Origin: Silene conica
Lineage: Eukaryota > Streptophyta > Magnoliopsida > Caryophyllales > Caryophyllaceae
Reading direction: 5' to 3'
Length of the DNA stretch: 64,000 nucleotides
Assembly: GCA_029255685.2 (NCBI GenBank)
Contig: CM055318.2
Location: 34,274,001 to 34,338,000, forward strand
Numbering within the stretch: the stretch's first letter is position 1; the number at the start of each line of letters is the position of its first letter. This document shows positions 31,793 through 41,791 of this stretch, piece after piece. Under the pieces are notes generated by a model. That model did no database searches. It was not told the DNA's origin and saw only the letters and a list, made by a program, of their open reading frames with translations. A program made the position numbers and the translations under genes.

Positions 31793-33062
31793 TGATACGT
31801 GCCTATTTTATGCATTTTATTTATTCTTTTGGCACGTATTTTCTTACATTTTCGTGACTTTTAGTTACTATTTCTCCCGAAACGGTTTACTTTGGCATTT
31901 CTATGTTTTACATGTAGGAATACGCGGAAGTGAGCAAAACTGAACCTTATTTGCCTTCCGGAAGCTGTTTTGAGTACTAATGCGGAGCAAGGATCCGAGT
32001 TGCACACCCAAATGTTATCATTGGGCCAAATTAGAGCTGAAACGAACAAGAAGCGGTCGACCGACCCATCAGAGAGGTCGACCGACCTAAGCCCAATTCG
32101 CCTAAAAACCCAGCAGCGATAGAGGCGGTCGACCGACCCGCAAAAGTGGTCGACCGACCCGGAAGCTGCAGCCGCGACTTTTATTTCGTGTTTTGTACTT
32201 ACCTAATCTTGTAATTATACTTATTTAAGAAGACCAAAACTCTAAAATTAGGTTAAGCACTTTATGTTAGACAAGTTTTTCATTATCGAGCAATTCTATT
32301 AGCAAATAGTTTAGAAAGAGATCTAATTCCAAGTTTTCATCTTTTGTTCTTAATTCCATTTAAGTTGTAAGTTTGCTACTATTAATCTTTTCTTTTAATT
32401 TAATCTTGTTGGTCATCTTGTTGTTGTTCCTTAATTCATGTTTTCCCTTTTATTGTCATCTTTAATTATGTTAAATCCTTTAATGTTCTTAGTTATTGTT
32501 AGTTTCATAATTAAGAGTATGCATAGCTAATTCTTGTGATTAAGAATTAGGGGAACCATGGTAAAGATTTGATTTTGATAAGTTTAATGATTGAATTACC
32601 AATCCCCCATTGTTGTTGGTGAACTAACCCTTAGGATTGAAAGATTATTAAGATTAGTTTAACAACAACTTTGGGATTGCCATATGAATGAAAGTTTAGT
32701 GCTTTTCTAGGAACCCTAAGACCGTAAGGATTGGGTAGAATATTGACCTAAAGGTTTAATCTTTGTTCCTTGGGATTGTGTTATTTGATTATTTTACCCT
32801 TCATTGACTTGTTTTAACCATGGGGAACCAAAGTTCCTAATCTCCTTTTTACCTTGTTTTATTTCTCTTGTTTATTTTGTCCTTTTAGTTATTAGTTTAA
32901 ATCTCAAATCAACCCCCCCTTTTTGGTTACTTGTAATAGACTTTAAATTCACAAACATAATTAACCTTGTCTCCTTGTGGTTCGACCCTTGACTTATCCT
33001 ATCTAAGTTTAAGCTGAGGTTTTATAAATCTTATCTTTGGCACCCCTCAACGACGGGTGTCA
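31793..33062 (+). repeat. 5' LTR of the Athila element (1270 bp)
   Basis: Starts TGATACGTGCC, as does the 3' copy at 55943, and ends GGGTGTCA five bases before the primer site. Two 33-bp modules lie at 32055-32087 and 32127-32159. A TATA-like TTATTTAAG lies near 32220. Confidence 0.9.
32055..32159 (+). repeat. 33-bp palindromic modules 1 and 2 (Athila LTR)
   Basis: Modules at 32055-32087 and 32127-32159. Each has two GGTCGACCGACC halves around a 9-bp spacer (CATCAGAGA and CGCAAAAGT). Confidence 0.9.
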
Positions 33063-33067
33063 AATTT

Positions 33068-33085
33068 TGGCGCCGTTGCCGAGGA
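33068..33085 (+). other. Primer binding site (tRNA-Asp), Athila
   Basis: TGGCGCCGTTGCCGAGGA is complementary to the 3' end of plant tRNA-Asp with one apparent mismatch. This primer is typical of Athila and related non-chromovirus Ty3/gypsy lineages. Confidence 0.85.
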
Positions 33086-33235
33086 GACGGTATAATTTTG
33101 TTTGTTAATTTTTAGTTTATTTTTTCTTGTCTAAAGGAACTTAGGTTCCTTAAGACCGTTACTTACCTTTTCTTCTAGTTTTTCTTTAGAAGACAGGTTT
33201 TTGAGAGGAAGGCTTGAGTACTCTCTTGTTTAGAT

Positions 33236-36200
33236 ATGGATTCTATTTATGACCACCTACAGCCAAAGGCTCAAGATTTACCGAAGGGATTCGCCTTGCC
33301 TACCCCCACCACTGGCTCCTTTGTGCTCCACCCAAATAATATCTTTATGGTGGAACGGAGTCAGTTTTCTGGTCTACCCGACGAAGATCCATTGAAGCAT
33401 GTTACAACCTTCACGGATTATTGTTGCGCCATACCCATACCTGACGGGGTGACTAGAGATGAGGTGTTGGCAATGATGTTCCTGTTCTCATTAAAAGATG
33501 CCGCGCGAGATTGGTACCGTTACCTTGATAGGGCAGCTGAGAAGGTTACAGATTTGACTTCCTTGGCATTGGCTTTTTACAAGAAATACTTTCCCCTTGC
33601 AAAAGCCGAGGACTTGAGAAGCCAAATCACTAACTTTCAACAGGGGCCTGATGAAGGATTTTATGAAGCATGGGATCGGTTCAAGGAATTGGTCCGTTCT
33701 ATCCCTCACCATAACTTTCAATAATGGTACATGTGTAACCAATTTTACAACGCCCTTTACGATGATTATAAGATGATTCTTGATGCGGCCGCCAATGGGA
33801 GATTTCAGAATAACACCGACCATATGAAAGGTTGGGAAACCATTGAAGACATGGCGGTGCATAGGGCAGCCTTTAAGAGTTCACGTGGGAATTCACGACG
33901 GCTGAATGTGGAGATGAATAGAGTGATGGCTCTTGAGACAACAGTTGAAGCCCGTTTTGAAAAGCTTGAGGCAACCCAGCTAAAGCTTGAAAATGCGAAC
34001 CTAGTTACTACGGTTGACAGCACGGGTGAGATTGAGAACTTGAGAGCTCTTGTTGATGTTTTAACAAGGCAGGTTATAGAGATGGGAAAGGCTCAAATTG
34101 CCTCCTCAAAGGCTTTTGAAGAACACTTGACAAACATAGCCAACCGAATAACTAGCTCTCCAGCTAGTTGTGAGGGACCCATGGAGACGTTGAACGCCAT
34201 AAATCTTAGGAGTGACCGTGTTTGTGAAGGATCAACCCAAAAAGACGATTCTGCCGAGGTTCAAAACAAAGAATTTGATCCCGTCAACAGGACAGGAGGT
34301 CGACCGACCCCTACTGTAGGTCGACCGACCTCGGTTCCTGACGTGAGATCAGATTCTGGGGAAAAGAAAATTTCGGATGTTGCAGATTCTGGTCGGCCGA
34401 CCGCTGCTGTAGGTCGACCGACCGACGTTCCTGAGCAGAGTGTTGTTTTGACTCCGGAATCGCTAGATTCCTCCTTCATTCAAGGCCTCACCGAAATATT
34501 ACAGCTGAAAAAGCCAAAGGTTGCTGATCCTATGGCTAATGTCACCGTTCCTTATCCCGAAAGACTGAAAAATTCAAAAGAGGATCGGAAATTTGGTAAG
34601 TTTTTGGAGATGGTGAAGAATCTTGAGGTAACCATCCCTTTCACTGATTTAATTACCCAGGTACCTTCTTATGCTAAATTCATGAAAGATATTTTGAGTC
34701 GTAAGAGGAATTTTCAGGACGACGGTGCTGTTGCTTTTGTGGAAGAGTGTTATGTTCTTTCACAAAATAATATAGCACCCAAGTTAAAAGACCCAGGTAG
34801 TTTTTCCATCCCTTGTACCATAGGTAATCATGTTATAGGGAAGGCCCTTTGTGATCTAGGGGCTAGTGTCAGTGTTATACCTTATTCTGTTTGTGAAAGA
34901 CTTGGTTTAGGTAGACTTAAAGTCACCAATATTACCTTACAGATGGCTGATAGATCAACCCAAAGACCATTAGGGGTCTTGGAGGATGTCCCAGTAAGAG
35001 TGGGAAAGTTCTTTATTCCTGTTGATTTCGTTGTTTTAGACATTGCTGAGGATAGTCAAATACCTATTATTCTAGGTAGACCATTTTTACACACAGCTGG
35101 GGCTGTAATAGATGTCAAACGCGGGACCATCACTTTAGAGATTGGAGATGACACTATCGAGTTTAGTCTTGCCCATAAGGCAACTATTCCTACTGATGAT
35201 ACTTGTTGCTCCATTGATATTATAAACAGGAATGTTATCCTTAATTGGAGGGAATCCTTGACCAAGGATCCCTTAGATGATCTGACAGTTTTGGATAAGT
35301 GTGCAGGTAATCCAGCTGAAGATGCTGAAGAGCTGGATGAAATAGAAGAAGAGGAAGAGGAGTATGAGTTTACTGAAGAAGAGAATGAGAAGCTCATAAG
35401 CCTAGCCAATGCAAATCTGGTAAACATGTGCTATTCCATTAGTACTGATTCTGTTCAGGCAGTTGAGGTAAAGGTACCAGAGCGTAAGCCACTTCCTCCT
35501 AATCTTAAGTATGTTTTCTTAGATGATACTGAACAGTACCCTGCAATTGTTAGTTCTAAACTTAATCCTGACCAACTTTCTGCCTTAATGACCGTTCTCA
35601 AAAAGAATAGGAAAGCTCTAGGTTATTCTTTGGATGATATTAAGGGCATAAGCCCTGATGTTTGCATGCATAGAATAGAGTTAGAGGAAGGGCATAAGCC
35701 TTATAGACAGGGACAGCGTAAGTTGAATCCTAAGATGCAGGATGTGGTTATGGCTGAGGTAATGAAACTTCTTGATGCAGGTATTATCTATTCAGTTGGC
35801 AACTCTAAGTGGGTTAGCCCAGTTCAGGTGGTTCCTAAGAAAGGAGGGACCACAGTGGTTAAAAATGATAAAAATGAGCTAATACCAACTAGAGTTGTAA
35901 CTGGGTGGCGGATGTGCATTGATTATAGACAGTTAAATGCCGCCACCAAGAAAGACCATTTCCCCCTTCCTTTTGTTGACCAAATGACTGAAAGACTGGC
36001 TTCTAATAAATTCTTCTGTTTTCTAGATGGTTATTCAGGTTTTTTCCAGATTCCCATCCATCCTGATGATCAGAGTAAGACTACTTTTACATGTCCACAT
36101 GGTGTTTTTGCTTATCGCAGGATGCCTTTTGGGTTATGCAATGCTCCTGCTACCTTTCAAAGGTGTATGATGGGTATCTTTTCTGACTTTATAGAAAACA

Positions 36201-38383
36201 TTATGGAGGTATTTATGGATTATTTTTCTGTTTACGGTAATGCTTTTGATCAATGCTTAGCTAATCTTGATAAAGTCTTGCAGCGATGTATTGATGTAAA
36301 CCTTGTCTTAAATTGGGAAAAGTGTCAGTTTATGGTTACTGAAGGGGTAGTGTTAGGGCATCTAATTTCTGACAAAGGTATACATGTAGATAAAGCAAAG
36401 GTGCAAGTGATTGAGCAATTACCCCCTCCTGTTAATGTCAAGGGGGTGAGAAGTTTCTTAGGACACGCAGGTTTCTACAGGCGTTTCATTAAGGACTTTT
36501 CTAAAATTGCTAAACCACTTACACAGTTGCTTCTTAAAGATGCCATCTTTGATTTTACTGATGAGTGCCTTTCAGCTTTTAACAAGTTGAAGGAAGCTTT
36601 GATCTCAGCACCAATCATTCAGCCACCAGATTGGGATCTCCCATTCGAGATCATGTGCGATGCTAGTGACTACGTTGTAGGTGCTCTGCTAGGTCAAAGG
36701 AAGAACAAGGCTCTTAATGCTATATACTATGCGAGCCGCACCCTAGATGAGACTCAAGTCAACTATTTCACCACTGAGAAAGAGATGCTAGCTGTGATCT
36801 TTGCCTTAGAAAAATTCAGGTCCTATTTGGTAGGTAATAAGGTAATTGTTTACACTGACCATGAAGCTTTGAAAGGTCTTTTTCAGAAGTAGGATTCAAA
36901 GCCAAGACTTTTAAGGTGGATACTCCTTCTCCAAGAGTTTGACATTGAGATTAGGGACAAGAAAGGTGCGGAAAACGTGGTAGCTGACCACCTATCTCGC
37001 CTACAGTTGACTGATGGGGAAGATTCGTTACCTATTGATGATTCATTTCCTGATGAGAGTTTATTTATCATTAATAGTTCAGGTTCTTATCCCCCTCCTT
37101 GGTATGCTGATTTCGCTAATTTTGCTGTCACAGGTAAAATCCCTCCTGAGTTGTCTTGGCAACAAAAGAAGAGATTTATGTTCGATGCAAAACAGTATTT
37201 TTGGGATGACCCTTATGTTTTTAAAGAATGCGGAGATGGACTTATCCGGAGATGCGTCCCCCAATGGGAGGTGAAGGACATTCTGGAAGCATGTCACTCT
37301 TCTGCATATGGTGGTCACCACGGTCCATCTAGGACCGTGGCCAAGGTATTATAGTCTGGTTTTTATTGGCCTACTTTGCATGCTGACAGTAGGAATTTTG
37401 TAGGAAACTGTGATGCTTGTCAAAGAACTGGGAATGTCTCGAAAAGACATGAGATGCCGCAGGTTGGTATTTTAGAGGTAGAGATTTTTGATGTCTGGGG
37501 CATTGATTACCAATGACCTTTTCCTAGTAGTCAAGGTAACAGGTATATTCTTGTGGCTGTTGATTATGTGTCTAAGTGGGTAGAAGCTATTGCTACTCCC
37601 CATTGTGATGCGAAGGCTGTTATTAAGATGTTTAAAAAAATCATATTTCCTCGTTTTGGTGTCCCTAGGGTTGTCATAAGTGATGGAGGTATGCATTTTA
37701 AGGAGAAACGCTTAGGTGACTTGTTAAATAAATTCGGTGTCCAACACCGTAGGAGTTTAGCTTATCACCCTCAGACTAGTGGTCAAGTTGAGATCTCTAA
37801 TAGAGAACTCAAGGAGACCCTAGCCAAAGTAGTTTCTAAGTCTAGGAAAGATTGGAGCCTAAAACTTGATGATGTTTTATGGGCCTATAGAACCGCGTTC
37901 AAAACCCCAATAGGAATGTCACCATTCCGATTGATTTATGGTAAGACCTGTCATTTACCAGTAGAGTTAGAACGTAAGTCCTGGTGGGCTATATGTGATC
38001 TTAATTTAGACCCTAATATTTCCCGTGAGAAACGTTTGTTGCAGCTCAATGAGTTAGAAGAATTCAGGTTGTTAGCCTATGACAATGCCAGGATTTACAA
38101 AGAGAAGACAAAGCGCTGGCATGACAAGAGAATCATTAGGCGTGATTTTCAGGTAGGTGATAGGGTGTTGCTTTTTAATGCTCGTATTCGTCTTTTTCCT
38201 GGTAAGCTGAAATCCAGGTGGAGCGGACCCTACACCATCACAGCTGTCTCAAAATTCGGGTCAATCGAATTAGAAACCTCATCTGGTGAGAGGTTCAAAG
38301 TCAATGGCCAGTATGTGAAGCACTTCCGAGGAGAAAATGAATTTGTCGGAAAGGTCGAAGTTTCTTACTTTGACCCTTTTTAG
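33236..38383 (+). pseudogene. Athila gag-pol, four in-frame stops, damaged RT
   Basis: One frame runs from ATG 33236 to 38383 with stops at 33722 (TAA), 36890 (TAG), 37352 (TAG) and 37514 (TGA) but no frameshift. Gag (FSLKDAARDWYRYL) comes first. An aspartic protease (CDLGASVSVIPYSV) lies near 34855. RT begins near 35900 (MCIDYRQLNAATKKDHFPLP), and its active-site box reads FMDYFSVYG at 36215-36240 where the family has FMDD, so a catalytic Asp is lost. RNase H (MCDASDYVVGALLG), the integrase HHCC finger ([15 protein letters not shown]) and core ([23 protein letters not shown]) follow. Two in-frame 33-bp modules encode GRPTPTVGRPT and GRPTAAVGRPT. No chromodomain is seen, as expected for Athila. 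Confidence 0.93.
34298..34423 (+). repeat. 33-bp modules 3 and 4, in frame in gag-pol
   Basis: Modules at 34298-34330 and 34391-34423. At 33 bp each adds exactly eleven codons (GRPTPTVGRPT and GRPTAAVGRPT), so the frame is kept. They sit between gag and protease, in a region of low constraint. Confidence 0.9.
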
Positions 38384-38613
38384 GATGCTTCTTGATAGGT
38401 AAAAAGGTCGTGCGGGACCTCTTAAACCAGCGCTACACGGGAGGCAACCCGTGCTCTAGCTTAAGTTTATTTTTTTTTAGTATTTATTTCCGTTTTATCC
38501 TTGATGAAATTTTAAGTTTCTGCAGAAACAAATAAAAGAACTCGTCAGCACAGTGGTCGACCGACCCAACTACTAGGTCGACCGACCTTCTGGCAACTTC
38601 AAAATGCATTATG
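38384..38613 (+). other. Post-pol spacer of Athila, left part
   Basis: Non-coding sequence after pol. It holds module 5 (38555-38587, spacer CAACTACTA). Chromovirus B is inserted at its right end. Confidence 0.7.
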
Positions 38614-38853
38614 TGTAACATCCCGTATTTTCGTAAAATCTAACTTAATCGTTTTAAATTATTTTATGTAATAAAATAATATTTTAATAATTTATTTCGA
38701 AAGATTTTAATTTAAAAGTAAGATCCGTCTTAAGAACCTCCAGTCCTTAAGACGAATACAAACTTGGCATTGTTTAAGGATCCGACTCAAATAACCGTTT
38801 CTAAAATCCGTAACCGTTTAAGCAAGACGGAAAGGACACCACTTGTGTACCCT

Positions 38854-39130
38854 ACTTAAATAAGATGTCGACATAATCACCCTTCATCCTCAACATTTCA
38901 TTTTTTCACAGTAAACACCATTTCTCCTTAAACCTCCTTAAACCCTTCCTTCTTTTGTGAAATTCTTCATCATCCGTTCTTCAAATCGCAAAAGTAAGTA
39001 CGTTTTCGGAATCCTCGTTCGATTTCCTAGTCATCCATCACTTTCGTTTTTCATTTTGTCGACTTTGAAAAACGGGCTGTTTTCTCCTAATTCCGTTTTA
39101 AGGGCTTAAAATCCGTTTCTATGCTTGTAG
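38854..39130 (+). promoter_or_regulatory. TATA-like box and candidate leader intron, LTR B
   Basis: ACTTAAATAAG could serve as the core promoter. A donor AAAA/GTAAGT at 38994 and an acceptor TTGTAG ending at 39130 delimit about 137 bp, at the same place as in LTR A. Confidence 0.45.
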
Positions 39131-39580
39131 GTGTTGGCTTGGAGGATCCAGAGACCGATAGCTACGTTGTTGAAGACGATCTTTAGCCGGATTAGCTCGA
39201 AAGGTGACGATAATGAGAAACTCGGCCTTTATGTGTATATTAGCACTTTTGTTGTGATTTTCCATTTTGTTTCTGATTTTGTTCAAAGGATTTTGTTCAT
39301 TGGACTTAGTAATATGTTAGGGTTGTTTTCATTTGAAAGAATTCATGCTTGGTGATGCCTTAATGTGTTCATATGCTTATTTTCAGTTTTTCCACATGTT
39401 AAGACGAATACATGAAATTAATCGTTTGAGGATTGTTGTTGGTTTATGTGCTGCTAGGATAGTGATATTTGATGATTATAATGTTGGGCAAATCATACTT
39501 GTGGCGATTATTGAGGTTTATAAGTCGATTTGTGAAATTTGAAAAGGATGGGAAAATGCGTTTTCTCGTTACAGGCTCTC

Positions 39581-39983
39581 TGAGCCGGTCGACCGACCGG
39601 CCGCCGGTCGACCGGCTGGGAGAGCGTTTGGGTGTTTTTCATATTTTTGAGATTTTGGCCTTGGGACTGCCAGCCGGCCGACCGGCTGCCTGCCGACCGG
39701 CTGGTAGTCTCTTCGTGTTATGTGTTTTGCGAGAAACCTTAGGAAGAAAGGGAGCCCAGCCGGCAGACCGGCCGCCTGCCAGCCGGCTGGGAGTGCGTAT
39801 GGGGATGGATACGAATTTTAGTAAAAGCTAGGGAATGGGGTTCCCAGCCGGCCGACCGGCTGCCTGCCGACCGGCTGGGAGTCCTTCTTGGTGTTTCTCG
39901 GTTTTTGAAAAGAGGTGTAGGCTGAGGGATCACCAGCCGGCCGACCGGCTGCCTGCCGACCGGCTGCCTGCCGACCGGCTGGG
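39581..39983 (+). repeat. GC-rich palindromic blocks in 5' LTR B
   Basis: Five blocks of AGCCGG/CCGGCT palindromes and CCGACCGGCTGCCTG units. The first reads AGCCGGTCGACC, 11 bp, GGTCGACCGGCT, a perfect inverted repeat. The same blocks occur in the 3' LTR at about 47261-47663. Confidence 0.8.
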
Positions 39984-40278
39984 GACCCCTGTAAGCCATG
40001 TTGAGTTTTTGAAATTTAATCGTAACTTTCAAACGGTTGATCGGTTTTGGTTGAAACTCGTTTTGTATACCTGTGACATGTATTTGAGGTCCCCGGTGTA
40101 CGGGCAACATCATATTGGGTTCGGGAACGGAGTAAGGATAGAGACCCCCCGGTCGGGTAACCGAAAGGGAAACCGGCTCTCCCTCAACTTAGTTCTCGGG
40201 GTCAATTAAGTGTTGATTAGAGGATAAGAAAAGTAGAACTAGTGTTTAGTTCATAGACTTTGGTTGATATTGCATTGA

Positions 40279-40894
40279 TGCGTATTAAGTTATGCCTTAA
40301 GCTGGCCTCTGAACTTAATACGTGAGTTGTTTGTCATATATGGGGATATGCCTTAAGCTGGCCTCTGAGCCCTATATGTGTTTGTCTGTCGTGTCGGGAA
40401 CATGCCTTAAGCTGGCCTCTGAGTTCAGACATGTGTGATAGTGATCGCGTCAGAATATGCCTTAAGTTGGCCTCTGAGTCTGACGAGTAGAGCAGCTGCA
40501 CAACGGGGTAGCTAAGGAACTGACACCTTGCCCGGAGTGCAGATGTTTGGTGCTAGAACATGCCTTAAGCTGGCCTCTGAGTTTAGTACCTTGTGATGTG
40601 GTGAAGGGACATGCCTTAAGCTGGCCTCTGAGTCCTTTACTTTTGGATGCTAGTCTATGCCTTAAGTTGGCCGCTGAGTCTAGTGTCTTGCTGATTGGCA
40701 GGTCCATGCCTTAAGTTGGCCTCTGAGTCCTTGCTTGCTGATGTTTGGTGTTTAGGTTATGTCTTAAGTTGACCGCTGAACCTTTTCACTTGCTGAACGT
40801 TTTGGTATTAGGTTATGTCTTAAGTTGACCGCTGAACCTTTTCACTTGCTGAACGTTTTTGTATTAGGTTATGTCTTAAGTTGACCGCTGAACC
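40279..40894 (+). repeat. Array of eleven hairpins with covarying stems, LTR B
   Basis: Units share ATGCCTTAAGCTGGCCTCTG, or the close ATGTCTTAAGTTGACCGCTG in the last three. Stems vary: TGCGTATTAAGTT pairs with AACTTAATACGTG (13 pairs), CATATATGGGG with CCCTATATGTG (11 pairs, two G-U) and CGTCAGA with TCTGACG. A different compound hairpin (40496-40542) sits between units 4 and 5. The same array lies at about 47959-48574 in the 3' LTR. Confidence 0.85.
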
Positions 40895-41627
40895 TTTTAC
40901 TTGCTGAATTTATCTGCTTGCCTTGAGTGGGTACGTGTCAGATATAGATATCGATAGTGATGAGTAAATGTATTTCTGTTGAGTTATGGTTTGATCATCC
41001 AAGGCATTGGGTGACTCTTAGTTCGGTTTCATAAATAGTTGGATTGAAAGACCCCCCGACTGGGTAACCAGTAGGGAAACCGGCTCTCCTTCCTATTTGT
41101 TTATGAAGTTGGTTGAGAGCCGTGCACAGTAATTGCATGTTAGTAAGAGATCAGATGATGAGATGTTTATGCTTCACATGTTGTTATATGTTGGAGTATT
41201 CTGTATTGTTTTATATGTTACGTGTTGTCACAAAAGGTGGCTAGGAGAACTCTAGTCACTCCCCACTGATTGTGGCGTACATGTTTTCATGTATGTAGGT
41301 ACATGCAGGATTGGAGATCGGGGTTCACGAGAGCTAGCGAGCGATGATCCGTTCATCATGACTTACCTTATGTCGTTTAGCTGGACTCGTAGTTTGTTAC
41401 TATTGTTTTGGTGCCGGTAGGGATGTTCCATCCCCGGCTGATGTATTTATTTTATGTTTCAGTTTGATACTTAGTACCGTTACTTATCTATCTTGGTTTC
41501 AGTTTCAGTTTACGTTTTAGCGTAAGACTTCTCGCATGTTGTTTTATCTTCTAAAAAGTTTTAATTCCGCTGCATTTTTGGTACTTTTATGTGTTTATAT
41601 TTCCGCTTTCGCGAGGGGTTTTACAGT

Positions 41628-41639
41628 TGGTATCAGAGC
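41628..41639 (+). other. Primer binding site (tRNA-iMet), chromovirus B
   Basis: TGGTATCAGAGC lies two bases after the 5' LTR, as in chromovirus A. Confidence 0.95.
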
Positions 41640-41791
41640 ATTATTGCTCCCGACGCACTCATGTGACCCCCAACCTTAACTTGACCAAATAAACAAATAA
41701 TGAATGAGAGATGGGTAGATCTAAGGACTTATTTTGTAGTCTATTTGTGATTGCTAATTGCTAAGCTAATCCTTGTTTTCTCTTTTGAAGG

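Larger units (their letters stand above)
38614..41625 (+). repeat. 5' LTR of chromovirus B (3012 bp)
   Basis: It has the same layout as LTR A: TATA-like ACTTAAATAAG (38854-38864), a candidate leader intron, GC-rich palindromes (about 39581-39983), a GNRA-type domain (40119-40200), a hairpin array (40279-40894) and a second GNRA-type domain (41028-41107). The ends match LTR A well but the array cores differ. Confidence 0.95.

Noticed and set aside
32055..32159. GTCGAC-rich modules as cloning linkers or vector contamination
   Set aside because: Halves vary naturally (GATC, GGCC, GACC forms), spacers differ, and copies occur in coding frame and across the whole element.
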